A stretch of DNA of 64,000 bases. Source: Massilia eurypsychrophila (GTDB taxonomy: Bacteria; Pseudomonadota; Gammaproteobacteria; Burkholderiales; Burkholderiaceae_D). A program made the position numbers and the translations under genes. Each line of letters starts with the position of its first letter. The first letter of the stretch is position 1. Shown here in pieces: positions 28,201 to 36,757 of the stretch. A model generated the notes under the pieces. That model worked only from the letters and a program-made list of their open reading frames with translations, was not told the DNA's origin and did not search any database. The stretch covers positions 62,001 through 126,000 of the forward strand of contig NZ_PDOC01000004.1 of assembly GCF_002760655.1 (NCBI RefSeq), given 5' to 3'.

Positions 28201-28250
28201 AATTTGTCCAGCCACGCCGCCTGTACGTCGGTGCACGCTACTCGTTCTGA
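25218..28250 (+). CDS. Oar-type TonB-dependent receptor with carboxypeptidase-like regulatory domain
   Basis: 1010 residues from ATG at 25218, with GGGAGA just upstream and a signal peptide ending AAWA-AE. Residues about 38-115 form a carboxypeptidase regulatory-like (CarboxypepD_reg) beta-sandwich (TSATGQPVAGATVKI, VAGLDPASDYKV). A plug follows (VVVTSSRLAQVDSTSATVGT, ILDGVDVTDSNTG), then a barrel ending VGARYSF. This matches Oar/OmpA-related receptors, some of which take part in protein or peptide export. Residues 553-564, DTNRDGTISTPE, fit the EF-hand calcium loop pattern inside the barrel region. Substrate unknown. A strong terminator follows. Confidence 0.92.
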   Translation: MLHTAKQTSRAAMLRRSAISLAVGMCFVGAAWAAESGGLRINITSATGQPVAGATVKISSPSSLVTKTAVTEADGSVRVAGLDPASDYKVEVVAPGYSTLSAADVVVVSGQNLSLNYPLGLVGAAGSDVQRVVVTSSRLAQVDSTSATVGTILNLGVVESLPTARTYQGYLQLVPGVKPSQSGNPASKSGVNYADIAGATGTSSDNVYILDGVDVTDSNTGTFGSNINSEIIQEQQILTGGIPAEYAGGSGLVSKVITKSGGDEFHGSVNYYFQNDSLVADNKHEPGAKFSTYDAAVTLGGPIIKEKLWFFGSYQVKERDTDVADPNGVALRTVNREDKLGFGKITWQPTENDRLVASFFNDPATISGSTTATTPNNRDTRQVQGGDNYKLDYTRDMDKLRVNVYAFRHEGEVSTYAADQTTRNDILFRNPATTPTTAMRSLGGTGSALASSRNRDEVGASGEYFLETKDWGSHTFKSGFSYSKNAYVEDSLVIGADKARYTSISTANAGVTLAEHLGTGWVGTRQLVAADLPRFTTAINASPNKAFFVNLLDTNRDGTISTPEYNAYRFTSTAGNPGGQVNNYRIIETQAAPYTVEATGKTFYFQDTWTNKKLTVNAGVRAEEWVHLDSKGDESAKFKWKLAPRLSVVYDPAGDGRSKVWAFAGRYYDPVRTNMSDFAGNLTGPVLEEQVFLGDRWLTFRTRGGPKTPDALISPSTKTPFTDEFMLGYATSLGKDYTVSASYTKRKTRDILEDYDLGLYSDPTLTVATAGEGYAAPGSAYYLPYSYFGYSGKPNSNYVIGTLKGGKRDYQGVELSLTKAKRDNWQGAASYTWNDAKGNTNSDSNADFQGDWVALDPRAPNAYGPQPGNIEHQVKGYGSYFFNNGLEVSAVFNWNSGLLYSRTQAISGRNLPVMDAAYVDGGVLDTFISPNSVGSQTGPSYYTLDMRLKYVYKFTASQKVELFLDIFNVLDKQSPTAHQSLVAGSAFYKFGQPNEFVQPRRLYVGARYSF

Positions 28251-28280
28251 TCTAACTGATCCGAACAGCTTCATCGCTTA

Positions 28281-28311
28281 AAGCCGGCCCCGCAAGGGGC
28301 CGGCTTTTTTT
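28281..28311 (+). terminator. Rho-independent terminator of the Oar-type receptor
   Basis: AAGCCGGCCCC gcaa GGGGCCGGCTT followed by a T run, 31 nt after the stop codon. Confidence 0.92.
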
Positions 28312-28432
28312 CGTCGGTACGTCACCAATTAAGTGTGCGTTCGGCGCCCTGCCCATTTCGCCGCCACCCCATCACGGGTAAAATAGCCGGTTGCACCGCC
28401 CCGCCCTCCCCTTGTACTGATGGATACCCGTA

Positions 28433-30091
28433 ATGCTGCGAATTAACGAACTGAAACTGCCACTGACCCATGAAGAAGCCGAACTGGAAGCGGCGCTGCT
28501 GGCCCGGCTCGGCATCGGCAAGGACGCGTTGCGTGGTTTCACCATCTACAAGCGCAGCTACGACGCGCGCAAGAAAAGCGCCATCGTGCTGATTTATTCG
28601 ATCCATGCCGACGTTGCCGACGAGGCCGGCGTGTTGGCGCGCCTGCAGCACGACATGCACGTGATGCCGGCGCCGGACACCGACTACCGTTTTGTGGCCG
28701 GCGGCGAGCAACTGCAAGGGCACGACCGCAACGAGCGTCCGGTGGTGGTCGGCACTGGCCCGTGCGGCCTGTTCGCCGCGCTGATCCTGGCGCAGATGGG
28801 CCTGCGCCCGATCATCCTCGAGCGCGGCAAGGTGGTGCGCGAACGCACCGTCGACACCTTCGGCTTCTGGCGCAAGCGCGAACTCAATCCGGAATCGAAC
28901 GTGCAGTTCGGCGAAGGCGGCGCCGGCACCTTTTCCGACGGCAAGCTGTACAGCCAGATCAAGGACCCGAAACACTACGGGCGCAAGGTGCTCACCGAGT
29001 TCGTCAAGGCCGGCGCGCCGGACGAGATCATGTACGTCAGCAAGCCGCACATCGGCACCTTCCGGCTCGTCAAGATGGTCGAGCAGATGCGCGAGAACAT
29101 CATCGCGCTCGGCGGCGAATACCGCTTCTCGAGCAAGGTCGTCGACGTCGACATCGAGCGCGACGGCGACAGCGGCCAGGTGCGCGCGGTGGTGCTGGCC
29201 AGCGGCGAGCGCATCGCCACGCGCCACCTGGTGCTGGCGATCGGCCACAGCGCGCGCGACACCTTCGAGATGCTCTACGAGCGCGGCGTCTACATCGAGG
29301 CCAAGCCGTTCTCGATCGGCTTTCGGGTCGAGCACCCGCAGTCGCTGATCGACAATGCCCGCTTCGGCGCGAACGCCGGCAACAAGATCCTCGGCGCGGC
29401 CGACTACAAGCTGGTGCACCACGCCTCGAACGGGCGCTCGGTGTACAGCTTTTGCATGTGCCCGGGCGGCACGGTGGTCGCCGCCGCGTCGGAACCTGGC
29501 CGGGTGGTCACCAACGGCATGAGCCAGTATTCGCGCAACGAGCGCAACGCCAACAGCGCGATCGTGGTCGGCATCACGCCGGAGGTCGACTATCCGGGCC
29601 ATCCGCTGGCCGGCATCGCGCTGCAGCGCCGCCTCGAGGAAGGCGCGTTCGCGCTGGGCGGCGGCAACTACGACGCGCCGGGCCAGCTGATGGGCGACTT
29701 CGTCAACGGCCGCGCCTCCAGCGCGCTGGGCGCGGTGCAGCCGTCGTTTACGCCGGCGGTGCATCTGACCGACCTGGCCGGCGCCCTGCCCGACTACGCC
29801 ATCGTCGCCATGCGCGAGGCATTCCCGGCGTTCGACAAGCAGATCCGCGGCTTTTACCGGGCCGACGCGCTGCTGACCGGGGTCGAGACGCGCACGTCGT
29901 CGCCGATCCGCATCAAGCGGCGCGACGATGACCTGCAAAGCCTGAACACGCGCGGCCTGTTCCCGGCCGGCGAAGGCGCCGGTTACGCCGGCGGCATCCT
30001 GTCGGCGGCGGTCGACGGCATCAAGGTGGCCGAAGCGGTGGCGCTGTCGATGGCCGCCGGCGCCGGCGCCGGCGCCGGCGCGCGCCTGTAA
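28433..30091 (+). CDS. FAD-dependent oxidoreductase (COG2509 family)
   Basis: 552 residues. A small N-terminal alpha/beta domain (about 1-100) precedes a dinucleotide-binding fold starting VVVGTGPCGLFAALILAQMG (about 104-123) and ending with a C-terminal FAD-contact region FPAGEGAGYAGGILSAAVDG. Between them lie NVQFGEGGAGTFSDGKLYS and CMCPGGTVVAAASEPG, which mark the uncharacterised FAD-dependent dehydrogenase family COG2509. The substrate and physiological role are not known. It stands alone between two receptor genes, with its own short upstream region. The C-terminus carries an Ala-Gly repeat from a GCCGGC tandem repeat. Confidence 0.85.
   Translation: MLRINELKLPLTHEEAELEAALLARLGIGKDALRGFTIYKRSYDARKKSAIVLIYSIHADVADEAGVLARLQHDMHVMPAPDTDYRFVAGGEQLQGHDRNERPVVVGTGPCGLFAALILAQMGLRPIILERGKVVRERTVDTFGFWRKRELNPESNVQFGEGGAGTFSDGKLYSQIKDPKHYGRKVLTEFVKAGAPDEIMYVSKPHIGTFRLVKMVEQMRENIIALGGEYRFSSKVVDVDIERDGDSGQVRAVVLASGERIATRHLVLAIGHSARDTFEMLYERGVYIEAKPFSIGFRVEHPQSLIDNARFGANAGNKILGAADYKLVHHASNGRSVYSFCMCPGGTVVAAASEPGRVVTNGMSQYSRNERNANSAIVVGITPEVDYPGHPLAGIALQRRLEEGAFALGGGNYDAPGQLMGDFVNGRASSALGAVQPSFTPAVHLTDLAGALPDYAIVAMREAFPAFDKQIRGFYRADALLTGVETRTSSPIRIKRRDDDLQSLNTRGLFPAGEGAGYAGGILSAAVDGIKVAEAVALSMAAGAGAGAGARL
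30056..30079 (+). repeat. GCCGGC tandem repeat
   Basis: Four tandem copies of the hexamer GCCGGC encode the Ala-Gly run at the C-terminus of the FAD-dependent protein. The six-base unit means slippage would add or remove two residues without a frameshift. Confidence 0.85.
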
Positions 30092-30281
30092 CACCGCCAG
30101 CTGGCCGGCAATGCCATAGGCGATTCAAGCGGCGCGCACGTTGTTTTTTTGCATCATTTACAAAAAGTTTAAATTTGACAGGCGGACACCCCAGATGCTT
30201 TCATCCTCCACGGAGAAAATTTCACATATTTGAAATATTCTCCGAGCTTATTTTGATACATCGCAATCTGGAGGAGTTTGA

Positions 30282-33002
30282 ATGTTGAATGAAACAGTTC
30301 TATCGCGGTCAATCCGCGTCATGTGCGCCAGCGGCGCCATCGTGGTCGGCCTGGGCATGTCCAGCGCCGTGATGGCCCAGCAGGCAGCCGACAGCGCGCC
30401 AATGCAGCGCGTCGAGATCACCGGTTCGGCCATCAAGCGCATCGATGCCGAAACCGCCGTGCCGATCACCGTGATCAAGATGGAAGACCTGAAAAAACAG
30501 GGCGTCACCACCATCGAACAGGTCATGGGCAACCTGACCGTGTCGCAATCGTCGCAGGGCACCAGCCAGGTCGTCGGCCTCGGTACCGGCGGCGCATCCT
30601 ACGCCGACCTGCGCGGCATTGGCGCCAACAAGACGCTGGTGTTGCTGAACGGCCGCCGCCTGGCCAACAATGCATTCGACAGCTCCTCGCCCGACCTGAA
30701 CATGATCCCATTCGCCGCGCTCGAGCGCGTCGAAGTGCTGCGTGACGGCGCCTCGGCCCTGTACGGCAGCGACGCCGTCGGCGGCGTGATCAACTTCATC
30801 ACCAAAAAAGACTTCCGTGGCGGCACCGCGTCGGTCGGCGTCGATTCGCCGCAGCATCCAGGCGGCAAATCGAAGAGCGCCAACTTCGGCTTCGGCTTCG
30901 GCGACCTCGACACCGACGGCTACAACATCTTCGGCGTCATCGATCACCAGGAACAGCAGGCCATCACCGGCACCCAGCGCGATTTCAACCGTCGCTACCC
31001 GGGCGGCCTGTCGCCAACGACCAGCCCTGCGAACTACTTCCAGGACGACAAGAGCGGCAACCCGGCAGCACCGGGTTGCACCAGCGCGCCGAACCTGATC
31101 CCAAGCTCGGACCGCACCAGCTGCCAGATGACGACGTCGAGCTTTGTCGACTACGTCCCGCGCAGCCAGCGTGATTCGGCACTGGTCAAGGGCACGTTCA
31201 AGCTCAACGCCGACCACCAGCTGAGCCTCGAGGCACTGAAGACCCAGAGCACCGTGCGCAGCCAGATCGCCCCGGTACCATACGGTGGCCTGCGCCAGAA
31301 CCGCACCCGCCTGGACGGTTCGCTGAACCCGTTTTACCCTGGTAACCCAGGCGCGGTCACCCCGAACATCCCGCTGAGCCCGACCTTTACCGGCAACACC
31401 GGCACCCTGCCGGCCGGCGCCAAGCCTGGCTTCATCAACGTCAAGTGGCGCGACCTGCCAAACGGCCCGCGCGCCGACGAAAACATCAACGACCAGCAGC
31501 GCTTCGTCGCCTCGCTGTCCGGTGTGATCGCAGGCTGGGACTACGAGGCTGCCCTGACCTACAATGAAAACAAGGTCAAGGAAAACCTGAAGGGTTACAG
31601 CGACGGCGGCATGATCACCGCTGGCGTACTGAACGGCATCATCAATCCGTTCGGCGAGCAGACCGCCGCCGGCACCGCGCTGATCAACGCCGCGGCGCTG
31701 GACGGCACCGTGCGTACCGCCAAGGGCAAGACCACTGGCGCCGATGCACACGCCAGCCGCGAGCTGGGCGACTGGATGGGCGCAGGCCGCAAGGCAGCGC
31801 TGGCAGTTGGCGCGCAGTACTCGAAAGAGCAGTTCCTCAGCGTCGCGGAAAAAGAGTACGCATCGAAGGTCGTCGCCAGTACCGGTATCGATCCTGAGTC
31901 GCGCGACGAAGGAACCCGCAAGGTCTACGCCGCGTATGCCGAGCTCAACGTTCCATTGCTGAGCACGCTCGACGTCACCGCCGCCATCCGTTACGACAAG
32001 TACAGCGACTTCGGCAGCTCGACCAATCCAAAGTTCGGCTTCCGCTTCCAGCCGACCAAGACTGTGCTGCTGCGCGGTTCGTACTCGACCGGCTTCCGTG
32101 CGCCGTCGCTGTATGAAATCAACGCCGCCCAGACGTACACCAATACGTCGCAGCGCAATGATCCGGTCAACTGCCCAGGCGGCAAAGCCATCCCAGGCAA
32201 GCCGACCGCGGCGAACTGCAACCAGCAGTTCCAGGCTCTGTACGGCGGCAACAAGAACCTCGACCCGGAAACGTCGAAGAACGCCACCATCGGCCTGATG
32301 ATCGAGCCGGTCAAGGACCTGAACATCGGCATCGACCTGTGGGCGATCCAGCTCAAGGATTCGATCGGCAGCATCAGCGAAGACGACGTGTTCGACAACC
32401 CTGGCCTGTATCCAGGGGTGTACAAGCGCACCGCTGCCGGCAACCTGGCCACCGACGGTTCGCAGTGCCCGGACCCGGTCACTTGCGGCTACGTTGACCT
32501 GCGCAACCTGAACCTGGGCGGCGTCAACACCAACGGTATCGACCTGAGCCTGGCGTACAAGATGCGCGTCGGCAGCATCGGCAACTTTGCGCTGAACTCG
32601 ACCAACACCTATGTGCGCAAGTACGAGTACCAGAACTCCGAAGGCGGAGTCTGGAACCAGAACGTCGGCATCTTCTCCGGCGCCGGTCCAGTGTTCCGCT
32701 GGCAGAACACCACTTCGATCAACTGGTCGAAGGGTTCGCTGTCGGCAGGCCTGACCGGCCGCTACAAGACCGGTTACCTCGATCAGGATGAAGAGACCCG
32801 TGTCGCTTCGTACACCACGTTCGACGCGTTCGCTGCCTACGCCATGCCGAAGGGCTTTGGCCTGACCGTCGGCGTGCGCAACCTGGCCGACCGCGCTCCG
32901 CCGCTGTCGTACCAGACCAACACGTTCCAGGCTGGTTTCGATCCACGCTACACCGATCCAATCGGCCGTACCTACTACGTACGCGGCACGTACAACTTCT
33001 AA
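30282..33002 (+). CDS. TonB-dependent receptor
   Basis: 906 residues. The start is supported by GGAGGAG a few nt upstream. A signal peptide ends SSAVMA-QQ. The plug domain has VEITGSAIKRIDAETAVPITV, LRGIGANKTLVLLNGRRL and VLRDGASALYGSDAVGGVINFITK, split here only for reading. The barrel ends YYVRGTYNF with a terminal Phe. It is the same class as the receptor at 17.5-20.4 kb, but clearly different in loops. Cys pairs occur in extracellular-loop-like segments. Substrate unknown. It is followed by a terminator shared with corA. Confidence 0.93.
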   Translation: MLNETVLSRSIRVMCASGAIVVGLGMSSAVMAQQAADSAPMQRVEITGSAIKRIDAETAVPITVIKMEDLKKQGVTTIEQVMGNLTVSQSSQGTSQVVGLGTGGASYADLRGIGANKTLVLLNGRRLANNAFDSSSPDLNMIPFAALERVEVLRDGASALYGSDAVGGVINFITKKDFRGGTASVGVDSPQHPGGKSKSANFGFGFGDLDTDGYNIFGVIDHQEQQAITGTQRDFNRRYPGGLSPTTSPANYFQDDKSGNPAAPGCTSAPNLIPSSDRTSCQMTTSSFVDYVPRSQRDSALVKGTFKLNADHQLSLEALKTQSTVRSQIAPVPYGGLRQNRTRLDGSLNPFYPGNPGAVTPNIPLSPTFTGNTGTLPAGAKPGFINVKWRDLPNGPRADENINDQQRFVASLSGVIAGWDYEAALTYNENKVKENLKGYSDGGMITAGVLNGIINPFGEQTAAGTALINAAALDGTVRTAKGKTTGADAHASRELGDWMGAGRKAALAVGAQYSKEQFLSVAEKEYASKVVASTGIDPESRDEGTRKVYAAYAELNVPLLSTLDVTAAIRYDKYSDFGSSTNPKFGFRFQPTKTVLLRGSYSTGFRAPSLYEINAAQTYTNTSQRNDPVNCPGGKAIPGKPTAANCNQQFQALYGGNKNLDPETSKNATIGLMIEPVKDLNIGIDLWAIQLKDSIGSISEDDVFDNPGLYPGVYKRTAAGNLATDGSQCPDPVTCGYVDLRNLNLGGVNTNGIDLSLAYKMRVGSIGNFALNSTNTYVRKYEYQNSEGGVWNQNVGIFSGAGPVFRWQNTTSINWSKGSLSAGLTGRYKTGYLDQDEETRVASYTTFDAFAAYAMPKGFGLTVGVRNLADRAPPLSYQTNTFQAGFDPRYTDPIGRTYYVRGTYNF

Positions 33003-33016
33003 GTTGTAACGGCGTG

Positions 33017-33052
33017 AAAAAGCCCGGGAAGAACATCTCCCGGGCTTTTTTT
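33017..33052. terminator. Bidirectional terminator between the TonB receptor gene and corA
   Basis: AAAAAGCCCGGGA gaacat TCCCGGGCTTTTT with T runs on both strands, placed 15 nt after the receptor stop and 17 nt past the corA stop. Confidence 0.92.
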
Positions 33053-33069
33053 CGTCCCGCGTTTCGGCG

Positions 33070-34035
33070 CTACAGCCAGCCCGACTTCCTGAAGCGCCAG
33101 TACAGATAGCCGGCCACGCTGAACATCGACGCCAGCGCCACCGGGTAGCCATACTTCCACTCGAGCTCCGGCATGAACTTGAAGTTCATGCCCCACAGGC
33201 CGGCAAACGCGGTAAACACGGCGAAGATCGCCGCCCATGCCGCCAGCCGCTTGTTGACTTCACTCTCGTCGATCGCCACCATCGACAGGTTCACCTGGAT
33301 CGCCGTGCTGATGGTGTCGCGGATGGTGTCGACGGTGCCGGCGATGCGGTACAGGTGGTCGTGGACGTCGCGAAAGTACTCCTGGGTGTCGAGCGCCAGT
33401 GCCGGCACGCGCCCGCCGTACAGGCGGCCGACGCCTTCCATCAGCGGCATCACCGAGTGGCGCAGCATCAGCACCTTGCTCTTGAGTTCATACAGGCGCT
33501 CGATGTTGGCGCGCTGCGAGCCGCGGATGAAGATGCGGTCCTCGATCTTTTCCAGTTCCGATTCGAGCAGGTCGACTACCGGGAAGTAGCGGTCGACCAC
33601 CGCGTCCATCAGCGCGTACAGCACGAACGCCGAGCCTTGCGCCAGCAGGTGCGGTTCGCGCTCGGCGCGCGCGCGCACGCCGAGAAAGCCTTCCGAGGCA
33701 TTGCGGCGCGATGACAGCACGTAGTTCGGCCCGACGAACACGTCGACCTCGCCGACTGTCATCTCGTCGCCCACCAGCTCGACCGTCTGCAGCACGGCAA
33801 ACAGCGAGTCGCCGTACTCCTCGACCTTGGGGCGCTGGTTGCCGCGCGTGGCGTCTTCGACGGCCAGCTCGTGCAGGCAGAATTCATCCTTCATCCGCGC
33901 CAGCTCGGCCGGATCGGGGTCGCGCAGCGAGACCCAGACGAAGTAGCCTGGCCTGGCCAGGTACTCGCTGATCTCTTCGACCGGAATGTCGGCCAGTTTT
34001 TTGCCTTCCTGGTAGGCGACGCAGTTAATCAACAT
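33070..34035 (-). CDS. corA: Magnesium/cobalt transporter CorA
   Basis: 321 residues from ATG at 34035 (MLINCVAYQEGKKL), the usual CorA length and N-terminus. The frame is open 8 codons further but adds nothing. A large cytoplasmic funnel domain precedes two C-terminal helices. The first ends in the signature GLWGMNFKFMPEL (GMN motif), which forms the selectivity filter of the pentameric channel. It imports Mg2+ or Co2+ down the gradient. It follows ntrC on the same strand with 79 bp between. That gap contains TATATT near the start codon and an inverted repeat, so it likely has its own promoter. Confidence 0.95.
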   Translation of the reverse strand: MLINCVAYQEGKKLADIPVEEISEYLARPGYFVWVSLRDPDPAELARMKDEFCLHELAVEDATRGNQRPKVEEYGDSLFAVLQTVELVGDEMTVGEVDVFVGPNYVLSSRRNASEGFLGVRARAEREPHLLAQGSAFVLYALMDAVVDRYFPVVDLLESELEKIEDRIFIRGSQRANIERLYELKSKVLMLRHSVMPLMEGVGRLYGGRVPALALDTQEYFRDVHDHLYRIAGTVDTIRDTISTAIQVNLSMVAIDESEVNKRLAAWAAIFAVFTAFAGLWGMNFKFMPELEWKYGYPVALASMFSVAGYLYWRFRKSGWL

Positions 34036-34041
34036 GACGAT

Positions 34042-34089
34042 CCAATATAGACGGGGCACATGCCGCCGAGGCAGAGCTTACTATATTGG
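34042..34089. repeat. Inverted repeat upstream of corA
   Basis: CCAATATAG at 34042-34050 and CTATATTGG at 34081-34089 are perfect inverted copies separated by 30 nt. They lie between ntrC and corA, and the corA-proximal arm contains a -10-like TATATT on the minus strand. It could be an operator pair or an RNA stem. Confidence 0.55.
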
Positions 34090-34114
34090 CGCGCCTGTGA
34101 CGCTCGCCGCCGCG

Positions 34115-35596
34115 CTATTCGTCCTTGGCGCCGTCGATTCCCAGCTCGGCGATCTTGCGGGTGATCGTGTTGCGGCCGATCCCGAGGCGCACGGCGGCGT
34201 CGTTCTTGCGTCCGTGCGTGTGCCTGAGCGCCGTCTTGATCAGCGCCGACTCGAACTGGCGTCCCAGCACATCCATCACCTCCGACTGGCCGGCGTTGAG
34301 CATGCCGGCCGCCTGCAGTTCGAGCAGTCCGATCCAGCTATCGGCGCTGCCGGCGGCGGCCGGCGCGGCGGCGCGCGGCCAGGTATGCGGGTCGGCCGAC
34401 ACTGTAGAGGGCGGCGGCGCGCCGGCCTCGGCTGCGCCGTCCTGGCTCTGGGTCAGTTCCAGCGGCAGGTCCTTGATGTCGACGGTCTGGCCGGGCGCCA
34501 TCACGGTGATCCAGTTGCACAGGTTTTCGAGCTGGCGCACATTGCCCGGCAGGTCGAGCCCGGACAGGAAGTGCAGCGCCCCTTCGCTCATGCGCTTGGC
34601 CTCGACGCCGAGCTGGCGGGCGCTTTGCACCAGGAAGTGGCGCACCAAAAGCGGGATATCCTCGCGCCGCTCCCGCAAACTGGGCAGGCGCAGCCGGATC
34701 ACGTTGAGGCGGTGGTACAGGTCTTCGCGAAACAGGCCGTCGCGCACCCGCTGTTCCAGGTTCTGGTGGGTGGCGGTGATGACGCGCACGTTCGCCTTGA
34801 GCGGCTGATGGCCGCCGACGCGGTAGAAGTGGCCGTCCGACAGCACCCGCAGCAGGCGCGTTTGCAGATCGAACGGCATGTCGCCGATCTCGTCGAGAAA
34901 CAGCGTGCCGTTTTCGGCCTGCTCGAAGCGGCCGCGCCGGGTGGTCTGGGCGCCGGTGAAGGCGCCGCGCTCGTGGCCGAACAGTTCGGACTCGAGCAGG
35001 TCTTTCGGGATCGCCGCGGTGTTGAGCGCGATGAACGGCTGCTGCGCGCGCGGGCTGTGCTTGTGCAGCGCGCGGGCGACGAGCTCCTTGCCGGTGCCCG
35101 ATTCGCCCGTGATGAGCACCGTCACGTTCGACTGCGACAAGCGGCCGATCGCGCGAAACACCTCTTGCATGGCCGGCGCCTGGCCGAGGATTTCCGGCGT
35201 CTCGGCCGGGCCCGACTCGACGCTGGTCTCGCGCAGGCTCTCTTCCAGCGCGCGGCGAATCAGCTCGACCGCCTTGTCGATGTCGAACGGCTTGGCCAGG
35301 TACTCGAAAGCGCCGCCCTGGAATGCGGCGACGGCCGAATCGAGGTCGGAAAAGGCGGTGATGATGATGACCGGCAGGCCGGGGTAGCGCTGCTTGACCG
35401 CCTGCAGCAGGTCGAGGCCAGATTCGCCCGGCATGCGGATGTCCGACACCAGCACTTGCGGCGTCTCGGTCTCGAGGGCGGCCATGGCGTCGCGCGCGTT
35501 GGAAAAGCTGCGGGTAGCCAGGTTTTCGCGCGCCAGCGCCTTCTCCAGTACCCAGCGGATGGAGGCGTCGTCGTCGACAATCCAGATTGGTTTCAT
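34115..35596 (-). CDS. ntrC: Nitrogen regulation response regulator NtrC
   Basis: 493 residues in three domains. The receiver domain has D9/D10 and phospho-acceptor D52 in VLVSDIRMPG. The sigma-54 AAA+ domain has Walker A GESGTGKE (164-171), the sigma-54 contact loop GAFTGA (211-216) and Walker B LFLDEIGDMP. A C-terminal Fis-type helix-turn-helix follows (DAAVRLGIGRNTITRKIAEL). When phosphorylated by NtrB it activates sigma-54 promoters such as that of glnA. It lies 66 bp after ntrB on the same strand. A sigma-54 promoter and NtrC-like sites upstream of glnA fit this role. Confidence 0.97.
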   Translation of the reverse strand: MKPIWIVDDDASIRWVLEKALARENLATRSFSNARDAMAALETETPQVLVSDIRMPGESGLDLLQAVKQRYPGLPVIIITAFSDLDSAVAAFQGGAFEYLAKPFDIDKAVELIRRALEESLRETSVESGPAETPEILGQAPAMQEVFRAIGRLSQSNVTVLITGESGTGKELVARALHKHSPRAQQPFIALNTAAIPKDLLESELFGHERGAFTGAQTTRRGRFEQAENGTLFLDEIGDMPFDLQTRLLRVLSDGHFYRVGGHQPLKANVRVITATHQNLEQRVRDGLFREDLYHRLNVIRLRLPSLRERREDIPLLVRHFLVQSARQLGVEAKRMSEGALHFLSGLDLPGNVRQLENLCNWITVMAPGQTVDIKDLPLELTQSQDGAAEAGAPPPSTVSADPHTWPRAAAPAAAGSADSWIGLLELQAAGMLNAGQSEVMDVLGRQFESALIKTALRHTHGRKNDAAVRLGIGRNTITRKIAELGIDGAKDE

Positions 35597-35662
35597 GTAT
35601 TCGCGTGTCCCGCACTATTGGTGTTCAATCGGTGGGATCCGTCCCCGCCCCCGAGCACCCGC

Positions 35663-36757
35663 TTATGGCAGGGGCAGCAGGATGCGGAAGTCCGTCAATC
35701 CAGGCCGGCTCTCGCATTCGATCACGCCCAGGTGCTGTTGCACGAAGGTTTGCGCCAATGTCAGCCCCAGCCCGCTGCCGCCGTCCCTGCCCGACACCAG
35801 CGGGTAGAAGATACGATCGCGGATCTGCGGCGAGATGCCCGGTCCATTGTCGATGATATGCAAGTCTAATGCCAGCCCGTAGCGGACCTTGGCCAGGGTG
35901 ACCTGGCGCGCCACCCTGGTGCGCAAAACCAGCTCGGCGTCGCCGGCGGCGATGCGCTCGCGCAGCGCCTGGGCGGCGTTGCGGGCGATGTTGAGCACCG
36001 TCTGGATCAGTTGCTCCTTGTCACCCCTGAACTCGGGAATCGAGGCGTCGTAGTCGCGCCGGATCGACAGCCCGGTGGGAAATTCTGCCACCATCAGGCT
36101 GCGCACCCGCTCGCACACCTCGTGGATGTTGACGTCGCCGACGATGTGCGGGCGCCGGTGCGGCGCCAGCAGGCGGTCGACCAGCGTTTGCAGCCGGTCC
36201 GCTTCCTTGATGATGACCTGGGTGTACTCGCGCAGCCCATTGAGGTGCTTTTCCGGCAGCTCCAGTTCAAGCAGCTGGGCGGCGCCGCGGATGCCGCCCA
36301 GCGGATTCTTGATTTCGTGCGCCAGGTTGCGGATCAGTTCCTTGTTGACCTGGCTCTGGTCGAGCATGCGCTCTTCGCGGTCAAGCTTGAGCTGCTGGAC
36401 GTTTTCGCGCAGCTCGACGATGACGCCGCCGTCGCCGGTGACGCTGACGATGCTGTGCACGTGCAGCGCGTCGCGCCCGCTGCGCTCGAGCGCGAGGTCC
36501 TGGCGCAGGTCGGCGTATTCGTGCGCCAGCGCCTGCGCGCACAGGTTGGCCAGTTCGTCGCCGTTGAGGAACAGCGCGGCGATCTGCATGCGCGCCAGCG
36601 CGCGCGCGGAAATTTCGAGCAGGTGTTCGGCGGCCGCGTTGGCATAGCGGATCTGGCCGTCGGCGCCGACCAGCAGCACGGCCGACGCCAGCAGGTCGAG
36701 CCCCGCCAGCGCCGTATCGGCGGCGGGTCGGGCGGGCGGGCCGGCGGGCCGGTTCAT
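35663..36757 (-). CDS. ntrB: Nitrogen regulation sensor kinase NtrB
   Basis: 364 residues, soluble, no membrane segments. The N-terminal PAS domain (about 18-125) is followed by the dimerisation helix with NLAHEIKNPLGGIRGAAQ (phospho-acceptor H147). The catalytic domain follows, with the N-box NIARNAAQAL, DNGPGI and GGSGLGLTLAQ. NtrB phosphorylates or dephosphorylates NtrC under control of PII protein. Its ATG overlaps the stop of the DUF4124 gene by 4 bp (ATGA), which indicates translational coupling. Confidence 0.96.
   Translation of the reverse strand: MNRPAGPPARPAADTALAGLDLLASAVLLVGADGQIRYANAAAEHLLEISARALARMQIAALFLNGDELANLCAQALAHEYADLRQDLALERSGRDALHVHSIVSVTGDGGVIVELRENVQQLKLDREERMLDQSQVNKELIRNLAHEIKNPLGGIRGAAQLLELELPEKHLNGLREYTQVIIKEADRLQTLVDRLLAPHRRPHIVGDVNIHEVCERVRSLMVAEFPTGLSIRRDYDASIPEFRGDKEQLIQTVLNIARNAAQALRERIAAGDAELVLRTRVARQVTLAKVRYGLALDLHIIDNGPGISPQIRDRIFYPLVSGRDGGSGLGLTLAQTFVQQHLGVIECESRPGLTDFRILLPLP

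Noticed and set aside
25242-28274. 1010-codon minus-strand frame opposite the Oar-type receptor
   Set aside because: Shadow of the receptor gene; no domain and no ribosome binding site.
30309-33152. 947-codon minus-strand frame opposite the third TonB receptor
   Set aside because: Same composition effect as the other antisense frames.
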